DNA of 64,000 bases from JBKBKN01 sp046294625 (GCA_046294625.1 JBKBKN010000003.1:62001-126000); one strand, 5' to 3'. Shown: positions 44,303 to 53,068, counted from the stretch's first letter. Notes: generated from the sequence alone by a model not told the origin. A program made the numbers and translations.

Positions 44303-45799
44303 ATGAAAACCTTAACAAAATTACGTTTACCGTTCTTAGCTTCAGCAGCAGCTGTTGTAATGGCTGGTGTAATGAACTCCGCCGACGCGCAGATCTATGC
44401 ATCAAGCGCAGAATTGACCCTTGGCACTTTTGCCAACGGTAACCCTATCCCTGCGTCTTATTTTCGCTCTCAAAAATTCAACGCCATCGGCGAGCCTCAG
44501 AGAAGCGATGTGAGCACTCAAGTAAATGGCAATCCTAATTCAGTGAATTTTACATCACTCGGTTTTGGTGGATCAATCGTATTGACGATGGATGCACCAT
44601 TCGGTCAATGTGAAGGTCCTGATGGATTTGCGCATGAAACATCTTACAACACGCCTTCTTGTGGTTCTTGGAGAGAATTTGCCAAATTAGAAGTATCACA
44701 AGATGGATGCAATTGGTACACTGTAGTAGAATCTGCTTGTCAAGATTTTGCGTTTGATCTTCCAGATGAAATGCCATGGGCTCTTTACATCAGAATCACT
44801 GATGTTTCTAACCCTAATCATTTTGGAGGTGGTGCAGACGGCTGGGATTTAGATGGTGTAGAAGCTTTTTGTGCTTCAAACGTTACTTTACTTCCTCCAG
44901 GAGCTGCATTTGGCGCTAGCGGTCACCAAGATTACTTAGTAGGTAATACTAAAAATGGTGGTTCAGTACCAGCTGCTCGTAGAATCGCTTCAAGAGCACA
45001 CGGAACTCCTCAAATGAGCGATGTTTCTACAAACTCAGCTAACTTCAACTTCGTATCACTTGGTTTTGAAGGGTCTATCGTTTTGAAATTCGACTACACT
45101 GTATTTGACCGTCCTGGTGCTGACATCACTGTTTACGAAACTACTTTCGGCGATAACTTGGCCCGTCCATGTTCAAACTACCCTGAAATAGCTAAATTTG
45201 AAGGATCTGTTGACGGTGTTAACTGGTATTTATTATCAGCTGCAACTGTTGAGCCTGCATCATTGGCTTCAGGTCGTCTTTGCCGTGATGGTCAATTAGA
45301 TATCAGCAACATGCCAAATGGTGTATTGCGTTACCTACGCATCACTGACGAGTCAGAGAGAAGCAGCTCACGTTTCCCTGGAAATGCCGATGGATATGAC
45401 GTTGACGGTGTACTTGTTGGTCAGTGTGAATTTATTCAGAATGAAGACGGAAGCGGAGCATTTAACTCTATTCCTAATCCAACACTTACTATGAATGGCA
45501 AACTTGCTGCTGAAGACGGAAACATTCTTTTCGAAGAGCCTTATGTAAACTTCGGAGTATATCCTAACCCTGCAAACAACTTCGTAACAATTAACATCGA
45601 AACTTCAGGTAAAGATGAAAATTATGTAATCAGAATTGACGATGTAGTTGGCAGAACTGTAGTATTCGAAAATATCAATGCTGGCGCTAACGCTAACGTT
45701 TTGAGAGAAGTTAATTTAGCTGGTGTTCCTTCAGGTATCTACATGGTAACTGTTGAGACAAAAGAAGCTAAAATGACTCAAAAAATTGTTAAGAACTAA
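44303..45799 (+). CDS. T9SS-secreted surface protein with two repeats (paralogue)
   Basis: 498 residues, same plan as the preceding gene: signal peptide to SADAQ (30), repeat one (31-191), repeat two (about 208-378), a longer linker (about 380-412) and a type A sorting domain (415-498: GVYPNPANNFVTINI onward, ending KIVKN). Repeat one differs from that of its neighbour at only about 11 of 162 residues by eye, although many codons differ at the third base. Repeat two keeps the plain SLGFEGSIVLKFDYTVFD core. Own promoter and strong terminator; probably well expressed. Confidence 0.86.
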   Translation: MKTLTKLRLPFLASAAAVVMAGVMNSADAQIYASSAELTLGTFANGNPIPASYFRSQKFNAIGEPQRSDVSTQVNGNPNSVNFTSLGFGGSIVLTMDAPFGQCEGPDGFAHETSYNTPSCGSWREFAKLEVSQDGCNWYTVVESACQDFAFDLPDEMPWALYIRITDVSNPNHFGGGADGWDLDGVEAFCASNVTLLPPGAAFGASGHQDYLVGNTKNGGSVPAARRIASRAHGTPQMSDVSTNSANFNFVSLGFEGSIVLKFDYTVFDRPGADITVYETTFGDNLARPCSNYPEIAKFEGSVDGVNWYLLSAATVEPASLASGRLCRDGQLDISNMPNGVLRYLRITDESERSSSRFPGNADGYDVDGVLVGQCEFIQNEDGSGAFNSIPNPTLTMNGKLAAEDGNILFEEPYVNFGVYPNPANNFVTINIETSGKDENYVIRIDDVVGRTVVFENINAGANANVLREVNLAGVPSGIYMVTVETKEAKMTQKIVKN

Positions 45800-45816
45800 T
45801 TGATTTTAATTCATAT

Positions 45817-45847
45817 AAAAGCGGCCCTAGTGGCCGCTTTTTTTTTG
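45817..45847 (+). terminator. Intrinsic terminator of the third surface-repeat gene
   Basis: AAGCGGCC-ctag-TGGCCGCTT stem with a long T-run. Confidence 0.9.
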
Positions 45848-45938
45848 CATTAAATCCAAATGACATCATGCGCAGTTTTGTTGCAACTTCAATCTAAATG
45901 TGTTAAATATTAAGCAAATATTAATTACGTAATTCACG

Positions 45939-45946
45939 CATATTTG
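45939..45946 (+). promoter_or_regulatory. -7-like element directly before the porin gene
   Basis: CATATTTG, one mismatch to TAnnTTTG, ending four bases before the ATG; transcript would have almost no leader. Confidence 0.35.
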
Positions 45947-45950
45947 CAAT

Positions 45951-47147
45951 ATGAAATTCAAATCTGGATACACACTTCTTTGTCTTATTGCATGCCTTTG
46001 CTACTCATCTAGTAGCTTAAGGGCTCAAACTGAATCTGATGAACGTCCATTATTAAAAATTGAAGACGGAATCAGCTTTGCCAAGGATAGTTTATTCTTG
46101 CTTAACCTTCGATTTAGAATTCAGAATAGAGCAGGCTTTTTTACCCGCGATATTGACGACCTTCACATACAAGAGGTGGAAGCAAGAGTAAGAAGGTTGA
46201 GACTTCGATTTGACGGCTATGTTTTAAACAAAAAAATTGGCTACTATATTCAGCTATCCTTTTCGCGTGCCGATCAGGATTTAGATAATAATATCATCGC
46301 TCAAACGGTTAGAGATGCAATGATTTATTACACATTTAATCCATATTTTTATATCGGATTTGGTCAAAGTAAACTTCCAGGAAATAGACAACGTGTCGTA
46401 TCATCAGGTAACTTGCAAATGCCGGATCGTTCCTTTGTCAATCAGCGCATGACGCTCGACAGAGATTTTGGTCTTTTTGCTTATTTCAGTTTTCCTCTTG
46501 GTGGCATGGCGTTCAATCTCAAGAGTGCTTTTACCACAGGCGATGGACGCAATGCAACAGCAATTAATGATGGAGTAGCACACACACATCGCATTGAATG
46601 GTTGCCATTTGGTAAATTCAAAGACAATGGTGATTATTCGGAAGGCGATCTGGCCTACGAAGAAAATCCAAAGCTATCTTTATGTGTTACCTATTCCATG
46701 AATTTTAAGTCCACTAGAACCGGTGGGCAGCTTGGCAATGATTTATACGAAGAGCGAAATATTGAAACATTAATCGCTGATATGATTTTTAAGTATAAGG
46801 GGTGGGCATTGCAATCGGAGTATATTAAAAGAAATACACCCGGACAAAGTTCTATAACAACCAAGGGAGAGTCTTTTCGATATGTTTATTCAGGCTTTGG
46901 GATCAATACCCAGCTGAGCAAGCTTTTTAATAGGAAAACAGAACTTGCATTGCGCTATACGTTTATTAATCCTGAACAAGAAATCAGTATAATTGATCCG
47001 GCTCGAAACAGCATATTGGCGGGTTTATCGCGCTATCACAACGGGCATCGAATAAAGTCACAGTTGTTTGGTGGATTTGAGAAAGCGAGTTTGCCAGAAG
47101 CAAGGTCCTTTCTTTCCCTTATGTTCCAGGTTGAGTTTGGAATTTAA
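45951..47147 (+). CDS. Phosphate-selective porin O/P-like outer-membrane protein
   Basis: 398 residues. Signal peptide to SLRAQ (about 25). The mature part is a beta-barrel: LLNLRFRIQNRAGFFT, VRRLRLRFDGYVLNKKIGYY, YIGFGQSKLPGNRQR, ALRYTFINPEQE and a final strand LMFQVEFGI ending in an aromatic-rich C-terminus. This fits the OprO/OprP-like porin family. The solute is uncertain (the family includes polyphosphate and other anion channels). It is first in a run with a Kelch-like protein and sulfur transporters, so a sulfur oxyanion is a possible solute, but that is speculation. Confidence 0.75.
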   Translation: MKFKSGYTLLCLIACLCYSSSSLRAQTESDERPLLKIEDGISFAKDSLFLLNLRFRIQNRAGFFTRDIDDLHIQEVEARVRRLRLRFDGYVLNKKIGYYIQLSFSRADQDLDNNIIAQTVRDAMIYYTFNPYFYIGFGQSKLPGNRQRVVSSGNLQMPDRSFVNQRMTLDRDFGLFAYFSFPLGGMAFNLKSAFTTGDGRNATAINDGVAHTHRIEWLPFGKFKDNGDYSEGDLAYEENPKLSLCVTYSMNFKSTRTGGQLGNDLYEERNIETLIADMIFKYKGWALQSEYIKRNTPGQSSITTKGESFRYVYSGFGINTQLSKLFNRKTELALRYTFINPEQEISIIDPARNSILAGLSRYHNGHRIKSQLFGGFEKASLPEARSFLSLMFQVEFGI

Positions 47148-47189
47148 AACGTTGTAACATTTGTTACGGATTTTTCTCATCATTCAAAG

Positions 47190-47197
47190 TATTTTTG
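47190..47197 (+). promoter_or_regulatory. -7 promoter element of the Kelch-like T9SS gene
   Basis: TATTTTTG ending one base before an ATG at 47199. Because transcription starts a few bases further on, the ATG at 47214 is the likelier start. Confidence 0.5.
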
Positions 47198-47213
47198 CAT
47201 GGCAAACTTATGT

Positions 47214-48842
47214 ATGTTGTATTACTTTAAATTATTGATTTTGATGGTTTTAATAACCATTAATATCTCTGCACAGGATTCCCTATCCTTTAAGATCATT
47301 CTTAAACCCAAAAATATTCCGCAGCTGCCTGCACTGCATTCTTATGCCTTTGCGCAACATGAAGGTAAATGTCTCATAGTCGGTGGTAGGTTAGATGGAT
47401 TGCATGCAAGGCAGCCATTCAACGCTTTTCCGGCGAGCGCTAACAACAGAAATATATTCGTGTTAGATCCCATGGCTGGAATTGTATATTCCAAATCGAT
47501 AGAAAATCTTCCTCAGTCAATTAAAGAACAGTTGCAAAGCACAAACATGAATTTCTATCAAGATGGAGACCTATTAATCATTGCAGGCGGCTATGCATTT
47601 GCTGAAAGTTCAAATGGACATATTACCTTTCCGAACCTAATGGTAATAAATGTGCCTGAAATAATCCAGTCAATAATTTCATCAGACGAAATCAATCCTT
47701 TTATTTCTCAAATCGAAGATGAGCGATTCGCTGTAACCGGAGGTGCAATGGGGAAATTGGGTGATCAACTGATGATAATTGGTGGGCACAGATTTGACGG
47801 CAGATACAACCCCATGAACAACCCAACATTTGCACAAACCTACACGAATGAAATCAGAAAATTTGCCTTGAACCTTAATACTAATCCGGTAGAACTGCTA
47901 AACTATGAAACGATCAATGATCCTATTCATTTGCACAGAAGGGACTATAATCTTGTACCCGTAATTTTTGAAGGTGAGCAAGAAGGTTACATGATTTCAG
48001 CAGGGGTATTTCAGTTAAACGCAGATTTACCCTTTCTATATCCGGTTGATATCAAAGAAAACGGGATCAATCCAAGAATGAACTTTAATCAGTATTTATC
48101 ACATTATCATTCGCCTAAGGTGACGATTTACGATGGAGAAACTAAACAAAATCATACATTCTTTTTTGGTGGAATGAGCCAATATTACTATGAAAATGGC
48201 CAATTGATTCAAGACAATCAGGTGCCCTTTGTTAAAAGCGTGAGTATGGTGACACGGTTTGAGAACGACTCTTTAGTTGAATATTTGCTCCCCATCGAAA
48301 TGCCAGCCTTTAAAGGTTCAGGTGCGGAATTTATTATAAATATGAATTTGTCGCGATTCACAAATGGAGTGATTAAAATATCAGAAATTGAAGGAGATAG
48401 TATCTTATTGGGCTACATTTATGGTGGCATTAGGAGTAACTCATTAAATCCTTTTTCGGCAAATCAGACCAATCAAACTCAGGCAGATGGCAGCATGTAT
48501 GAAGTTATTTTAGTAAAAAAAGATAATAACCATGAAGAACCTACATTAATCCAAGCCATTTCTGGAAACTTTTCATTTGATGTTCGTCTATTCCCCAACC
48601 CAAATTCAGGAAACATTCACCTCGAATTTAACCTCCCGTATAAAGGAAATTGTGAATACTTTATAACAGACACGAACGGAAGAATTGTTCAAGAAGGCAC
48701 CATTGCTAAAACTACCAAAGGAAGAAATAAAAAGCAGATCAGCGTATACAGTCAGAACCTAAAAAATGAAGTTTTAATTTTAACTTTAATTTTCGACAAT
48801 AAGCACTATGCTTCTAGAAAAATATTATTCAAATACCATTAA
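47214..48842 (+). CDS. Kelch-like T9SS-secreted protein
   Basis: 542 residues from the ATG at 47214, which gives a compact signal peptide (YYFKLLILMVLITINISAQ). The mature protein has Kelch-type blades: CLIVGGRLDGLHARQPF, LLIIAGGYAFAESS, LMIIGGHRFDGRYN, FFFGGMSQYYYE and YIYGGIRSN. A T9SS sorting domain occupies about the last 80 residues (DVRLFPNPNSGNIHLEF). An ATG five codons earlier (47199) would lie at or before the transcription start. Thioredoxin begins 5 bases after the stop, so it may share that transcript. Role unknown. Confidence 0.75.
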   Translation: MLYYFKLLILMVLITINISAQDSLSFKIILKPKNIPQLPALHSYAFAQHEGKCLIVGGRLDGLHARQPFNAFPASANNRNIFVLDPMAGIVYSKSIENLPQSIKEQLQSTNMNFYQDGDLLIIAGGYAFAESSNGHITFPNLMVINVPEIIQSIISSDEINPFISQIEDERFAVTGGAMGKLGDQLMIIGGHRFDGRYNPMNNPTFAQTYTNEIRKFALNLNTNPVELLNYETINDPIHLHRRDYNLVPVIFEGEQEGYMISAGVFQLNADLPFLYPVDIKENGINPRMNFNQYLSHYHSPKVTIYDGETKQNHTFFFGGMSQYYYENGQLIQDNQVPFVKSVSMVTRFENDSLVEYLLPIEMPAFKGSGAEFIINMNLSRFTNGVIKISEIEGDSILLGYIYGGIRSNSLNPFSANQTNQTQADGSMYEVILVKKDNNHEEPTLIQAISGNFSFDVRLFPNPNSGNIHLEFNLPYKGNCEYFITDTNGRIVQEGTIAKTTKGRNKKQISVYSQNLKNEVLILTLIFDNKHYASRKILFKYH

Positions 48843-48847
48843 ATACT

Positions 48848-49141
48848 ATGACATTTCAAGAGATAATTAATGCAGATAAGCCCGTATTGATCGATTTTTT
48901 TGCAGAGTGGTGTGGCCCCTGCAAAATGATGTCTCCCATATTGCAGGAAGTAAAAGCAAGCATAGGAGATAAAGCCGATATCATTAAAATTGATGTGGAT
49001 AAAAATCCACAAATTGCAAGCGCACTAAATATACAAGGTGTGCCCACCATCATGCTGTTCAAGAAAGGACAAATGCTATGGCGGCAGAGTGGTGTGGTGC
49101 CGGCTCACAATTTGGTACAGAAAATAAACGAGAATATATAA
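48848..49141 (+). CDS. trxA: Thioredoxin
   Basis: 97 residues with the WCGPCK active site (C22-G-P-C25) and the cis-Pro loop GVPTIMLFKKG. No signal peptide, so cytoplasmic. Slightly shorter than the usual 105. It sits 13 bases upstream of two sulfur-transporter genes, which suggests reduction of sulfane sulfur or disulfides formed on import; ordinary housekeeping thioredoxin function is the alternative. Confidence 0.92.
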   Translation: MTFQEIINADKPVLIDFFAEWCGPCKMMSPILQEVKASIGDKADIIKIDVDKNPQIASALNIQGVPTIMLFKKGQMLWRQSGVVPAHNLVQKINENI

Positions 49142-49154
49142 CCAGATACATCGT

Positions 49155-49718
49155 ATGATAGAATTGATTAAAAACCCATGGCCATGGTATGTTGCAGGCC
49201 CACTGATTGGTCTTACTGTTCCGATTTTATTAATTATTGGCAACAAAACTTTTGGCATAAGTTCATCCATGCGTCACATTTGCGCAGCATGCTTCCCTGC
49301 CGGTATTTCCTTTTTCAAATATGATTGGAAAAAAGAAATTTGGAATTTGTTTTTCGTTGCCGGCATTTTTTTAGGTGCATTGCTTGCGACTTCGCTAATG
49401 GTAAATCCCGAGCCTGTAGTGGTGAATGGCCAACTCAAAGCAGAGTTAGCTCATTATGGAGTGAATAATTACGAACACCTCGTGCCGTCGGATTTGTTTT
49501 CGTGGAATGCTTTATTAAGCTTGAGAGGTTTCTTTCTAATTGTTTTAGGTGGTTTCTTAGTTGGCTTTGGTACTCGATATGCAGGCGGATGCACCAGTGG
49601 ACACTCGATCATGGGTTTATCTATGCTGCAATGGCCTTCATTAATAGCTACCATTTGTTTTATGACCGGAGGTTTTATCATGGCTAATCTCCTTTTGCCT
49701 TACATTTTAGCATTATAA
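49155..49718 (+). CDS. YeeE/YedE family sulfur transporter, N-terminal half
   Basis: 187 residues with four or five membrane helices. The pore signature is GFGTRYAGGCTSGHSIMGLS, which contains the conserved Cys of thiosulfate importers. The E. coli YeeE/TsuA transporter is one chain; here the two halves are separate genes 4 bases apart. It probably imports thiosulfate or a related sulfur species across the inner membrane. Confidence 0.88.
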   Translation: MIELIKNPWPWYVAGPLIGLTVPILLIIGNKTFGISSSMRHICAACFPAGISFFKYDWKKEIWNLFFVAGIFLGALLATSLMVNPEPVVVNGQLKAELAHYGVNNYEHLVPSDLFSWNALLSLRGFFLIVLGGFLVGFGTRYAGGCTSGHSIMGLSMLQWPSLIATICFMTGGFIMANLLLPYILAL

Positions 49719-49722
49719 GTTT

Positions 49723-50226
49723 ATGCAAACACAAGAAATAAATAAAGATACAGATTTCGAAGTAAGATCACAAGATGCAGTTTGCATCAATGAAAGTAAA
49801 CTACAACACCGATGGTATCATAATTTGAAATACCTCATTGTAGGTATTGGATTTGGGATAGTGTTTGTAAAGGCAGAGATTATAAGCTGGTTCAGAATTC
49901 AGGAAATGTTTCGACTGCAATCGTTTCACATGTACGGTGTGATTGGAAGTGCGGTAGTTGTAGGTGCCATTTCCGTTTGGCTTATCCGAAAATTTAAAGT
50001 AAAAACTATTTATGGAGAAGATATTGTGCTCACGCCTAAACAATTTAATAAAGGTCAAATCTATGGTGGACTGATGTTTGGTTTTGGTTGGGCTATGACA
50101 GGCGCATGCCCGGGCCCATTGTTTGCGCAAATCGGTACCGGTGCCACTGTTATTATTGTAGCACTCATAGCAGCTATTGCGGGTACGTGGACTTATGGTA
50201 AGTTTAGAGATTACTTACCGCATTAA
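49723..50226 (+). CDS. YeeE/YedE family sulfur transporter, C-terminal half (DUF6691)
   Basis: 167 residues, four membrane helices, with the second Cys motif GWAMTGACPGPLFAQIGTG. An N-terminal soluble extension of about 35 residues carries one Cys (DAVCINES). Partner of the preceding gene. Usually these pairs lie next to a persulfide dioxygenase and a rhodanese; neither is present here. Confidence 0.88.
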   Translation: MQTQEINKDTDFEVRSQDAVCINESKLQHRWYHNLKYLIVGIGFGIVFVKAEIISWFRIQEMFRLQSFHMYGVIGSAVVVGAISVWLIRKFKVKTIYGEDIVLTPKQFNKGQIYGGLMFGFGWAMTGACPGPLFAQIGTGATVIIVALIAAIAGTWTYGKFRDYLPH

Positions 50227-50326
50227 TTTTTTAAATTTTTTTCGATTTGAATAATATGCTGCACAGTATTAGGAAATCAATGAAAGCTCTGCTTTAAAAA
50301 GCTATTTAAAATATATTAGTTTTTCA

Positions 50327-50334
50327 TAGGTTTG
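50327..50334 (+). promoter_or_regulatory. -7 promoter element of the Crp-family regulator gene
   Basis: TAGGTTTG matches TAnnTTTG; it ends 7 bases before the ATG, so the leader would be absent or very short. No -33 element seen. Confidence 0.4.
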
Positions 50335-50341
50335 CGTTACC

Positions 50342-50980
50342 ATGGACAAAATCAGAGAGAAGTTAAGCACATTTTTTGAAAAAGCCTTAGTTGATGAAAT
50401 CATCGAATTCGGAACATTAATAGAGATCGAGGAAGGTGATGTGATTATAGACTATGGTAGAAAAATAAGAAATATGCCTATTATCCTAAGCGGAACGATA
50501 AAAGTAATGCGACAGGATGAAGAAGGAAGAGAAATTTTGTTGTATTATCTTGGTTCGAGCGAAAGCTGTGCCTTGGCATATACGTGCTGCATGGAGTCGA
50601 GACAAAGTGAAATAAAAGCCATAGCTGAAGATAAGGTTGAAATTATCTCTATACCTCAAAAGAAGCTGGATGAATGGCTTGTGAAATACCCAAGTTGGAG
50701 AACATATATTTTCAATAGCTTCACCCACCGCTTCAATGAGATGCTAAAGTCTATTGATAGCATTGCATTTGGGAAATTAGATGAGCGATTAGAAAACTAT
50801 CTTAGGAACAAATCAAAAGTCTTGGGCAAGTCATCCATTCAACTCACTCACAATCAGATAGCTGAAGAATTAGGGACTACTCGGGTGGTGGTTTCGAGAC
50901 TTTTGAAAAAATTGGAAAATGATGGCAAGCTTCTCTTATATCGAAACGAAATTAAGCTGCTCAACGCGTTTTTCAAATAA
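50342..50980 (+). CDS. Crp/Fnr family transcriptional regulator
   Basis: 212 residues: cyclic-nucleotide-like beta-barrel (about 25-110), dimer helix and C-terminal winged helix-turn-helix (about 165-207: LTHNQIAEELGTTRVVVSRLLKKLE). Instead of cAMP phosphate-binding residues there is a Cys cluster, C76, C82 and C83 (ESCALAYTCCMESRQSE), as in many Bacteroidota regulators linked to sulfur or oxidative stress. Directly follows the sulfur-transporter genes on the same strand but appears to have its own promoter. Its 3' end overlaps the convergent peptidase gene by 8 bases. Confidence 0.88.
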   Translation: MDKIREKLSTFFEKALVDEIIEFGTLIEIEEGDVIIDYGRKIRNMPIILSGTIKVMRQDEEGREILLYYLGSSESCALAYTCCMESRQSEIKAIAEDKVEIISIPQKKLDEWLVKYPSWRTYIFNSFTHRFNEMLKSIDSIAFGKLDERLENYLRNKSKVLGKSSIQLTHNQIAEELGTTRVVVSRLLKKLENDGKLLLYRNEIKLLNAFFK

Positions 50981-51764
50981 TACGTTTAATTAGTCTGAGT
51001 TTATGGGTATAACGCCCGGAGTCTTCATTAAAGATACCTTGATGATCTAAGCGGTCGATTCGTACTTTTCCACTTGCATGGATGATTTTGTCTGATCCGT
51101 GAACGATTCCTACATGCACAATCTTTCCTTCATCATTGTCGAAGAAGGCTAAATCGCCGGTTCGAGCTTCTGCTACAAAACTGAGTGTGTATCCCATATC
51201 TGCTTGCTGATAAGCATCTCTGGGCAATTTAATGCCTAAACATTTGAACACAAGTTGTGTAAATCCTGAACAATCTATGCCCATAATCGATTTTCCTCCC
51301 CATAGGTAAGTAGTATTTAAGAGTGATTCAGCAATGGCAACAATCCGAGCTTCTGAAGCCTGAGTATTTAAATTATCCTCAGGTGGATGCTCAACTTCAT
51401 AAATATTATCCCCAATTTTGAAATGCTTACCACTATAAAATGGAAAATTGGCACCAATTCCGATGAGTTGCAAAGATGAGTCACCTTGTAGTTTGATAGT
51501 TGTAAAGATCTGCGTATTGAGGAAATTGGATTTCTTCAAATATTCGTGGTAGTGATCTTCTGCAAGTGGCACAAACTGATTACCATCAATCCAGCACTCG
51601 TAAGCATCATAATCAATTTTAATGAAGTGCCAGTCTTGCTCTGATCGCAAGACTTTAAAGGTTTCTCCAAACAATACTTGCGTAACTTGTTCGCTTCTGT
51701 GACTGGGCTCTGCCCTACCTGGCACCACACTCAGGTGGACTATACCAAAATTGATTTTATTCAT
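50973..51764 (-). CDS. NlpC/P60 (C40) peptidase with SH3-like N-terminal domains
   Basis: 263 residues. The N-terminal half resembles bacterial SH3 domains (ETFKVLRSEQDWHFIKID). The C-terminal NlpC/P60 domain has the catalytic C165 in GIDCSGFTQLVF, H217 in GKIVHVGI and a further polar residue H229 in IIHASG. Such enzymes cleave gamma-D-Glu-diaminopimelate peptide bonds of peptidoglycan fragments. No signal peptide, so it probably acts on recycled peptides in the cytoplasm, or is exported by an unrecognised route. Confidence 0.88.
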   Translation of the reverse strand: MNKINFGIVHLSVVPGRAEPSHRSEQVTQVLFGETFKVLRSEQDWHFIKIDYDAYECWIDGNQFVPLAEDHYHEYLKKSNFLNTQIFTTIKLQGDSSLQLIGIGANFPFYSGKHFKIGDNIYEVEHPPEDNLNTQASEARIVAIAESLLNTTYLWGGKSIMGIDCSGFTQLVFKCLGIKLPRDAYQQADMGYTLSFVAEARTGDLAFFDNDEGKIVHVGIVHGSDKIIHASGKVRIDRLDHQGIFNEDSGRYTHKLRLIKRII

Positions 51765-51790
51765 TATGTTGATAATGAAGCTAATAAAAT

Positions 51791-51829
51791 AAATAATGCG
51801 GGGCGGCTTTCAGCCGCCCCGCATTATTT
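51791..51829 (-). terminator. Strong intrinsic terminator after the thiolase gene
   Basis: Perfect 18-bp inverted repeat with a three-base loop (GC-rich core GCGGGGCGGCT, AT-rich ends). On the minus strand a T-rich stretch follows, so it ends the thiolase transcript before the peptidase gene. Confidence 0.9.
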
Positions 51830-51854
51830 ATTAAAACGGATGTTAACAAATAGC

Positions 51855-53033
51855 TTACAGCTTTTCAATCACAATAGCCGATGCGCCGCCACCACCATTG
51901 CAAATGGAAGCTACACCATATTTTCCATTGTTTTGCTCAAGTACATTAACCAAGGTGGTCATGATTCTTGAACCGGAACTGCCAAGTGGATGACCAAGTG
52001 AAACAGCGCCGCCATTTACATTCACGCGTGATGAGTCCAGTCCAAGCAACTGATTATTCACTAATGCAACCAAAGAAAAAGCTTCATTGGTTTCAAAGTA
52101 GTCTATTTGATTTAATGAGATACCTGCATTTTTCAAGGCAACAGCAACAGCTTTGGCAGGAGAAGTAGTGAACCATTCTGGTGCTTGTTGTGCATCACCA
52201 AAGCCTCTAATCACTGCTAATGGCTTGATGCCCAATTCCTGAGCTTTCTTAGCGCTCATCAAAATCATGGCACTTGCGCCGTCGTTAAGGGTGGACGCAT
52301 TTGCTGCAGTCACGGTGCCATCTTTTTCAAACACCGGGCTTAATCCTGCAACTTTATCATACTTAATATTTTTGTATTCTTCGTCTTCCGAAACAACGAT
52401 GGGTTCTCCCTTTCGCTGAGGAATGGACACTGGAGCTATTTCATTTTTAAACCTTCCGGCTGCAACAGCTGCTTCTGCTCTTTTATATGAATTGATCGCA
52501 TATTCATCTTGTTGCTCTCTGGTGATTTTATACTCACGAGCGCAAAGCTCTGCAGCATTACCCATGTGATAATCCTTATAAACATCCCATAAACCATCTC
52601 GAATCATTCCGTCAATCAATTGTCCATGACCTAATTTGTAGCCAAAACGCGCTTTTTCAAGATAATATGGAATGTTAGACATGCTTTCCATGCCACCGGC
52701 TACCACAATATCATTTAATCCTAACATGATCGATTGAGCACCCAACATCGCTGCCTTCATTCCTGATGCACATACTTTATTGACTGTTGTAGAAGGCACG
52801 TTTGTAGGCAAGCCTGCATAAATTGCTGCCTGAGTGGCCGGAGCCTGCCCCAAATTGGCAGAAACCACATTACCCATGAATACCTCCTGAACCTGATCAG
52901 GTTGAATTCCAGCCCTTTCAACTGCTGCTTTTATTGCAACAGCACCTAATTTTGTTGCAGAAACTCCTGCTAATGAGCCATTAAAACTTCCGATAGGTGT
53001 TCTAACAGCTGAAACGATTACTACTTCGTTCAT
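51855..53033 (-). CDS. Acetyl-CoA C-acetyltransferase (thiolase)
   Basis: 392 residues from the ATG at 53033 (an open frame continues upstream across the promoter and is ignored). The acyl-enzyme Cys is C88 in VNKVCASGMKA. GHPLGSSG contains the active-site His, and the C-terminal CNGGGGASAIVIE carries the second Cys. A biosynthetic-type thiolase forming acetoacetyl-CoA, or the last step of degradation; no fatty-acid gene is nearby. It has its own promoter and a strong terminator, so it is monocistronic. Confidence 0.93.
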   Translation of the reverse strand: MNEVVIVSAVRTPIGSFNGSLAGVSATKLGAVAIKAAVERAGIQPDQVQEVFMGNVVSANLGQAPATQAAIYAGLPTNVPSTTVNKVCASGMKAAMLGAQSIMLGLNDIVVAGGMESMSNIPYYLEKARFGYKLGHGQLIDGMIRDGLWDVYKDYHMGNAAELCAREYKITREQQDEYAINSYKRAEAAVAAGRFKNEIAPVSIPQRKGEPIVVSEDEEYKNIKYDKVAGLSPVFEKDGTVTAANASTLNDGASAMILMSAKKAQELGIKPLAVIRGFGDAQQAPEWFTTSPAKAVAVALKNAGISLNQIDYFETNEAFSLVALVNNQLLGLDSSRVNVNGGAVSLGHPLGSSGSRIMTTLVNVLEQNNGKYGVASICNGGGGASAIVIEKL

Positions 53034-53060
53034 GATTATTTTTTTTGATGATTTTGGCTG

Positions 53061-53068
53061 CAAAAGTA
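53061..53068 (-). promoter_or_regulatory. -7 promoter element of the thiolase gene
   Basis: Minus-strand TACTTTTG matches TAnnTTTG, 27 bases before the start codon. Confidence 0.5.

Larger units (their letters stand above)
40494..45436 (+). repeat. Seven copies of an approximately 150-residue repeat spread over three genes
   Basis: Units at about 40494-40949, 40974-41444, 41490-41930 (first gene), 42703-43185, 43234-43740 (second), 44393-44875 and 44924-45436 (third). Each has an ALG-x-P/GEP element, [FV]xSLGFGGSI[TV]L, a Ser/Tyr-x-E-x-A stretch and a terminal D-G-[YW]-D-[VL]-D-[GA]-V loop. Confidence 0.8.

Noticed and set aside
40494..45436. CRISPR or simple DNA tandem array
   Set aside because: Repeats are about 450 bases, diverged and in coding frame; they are protein domains.
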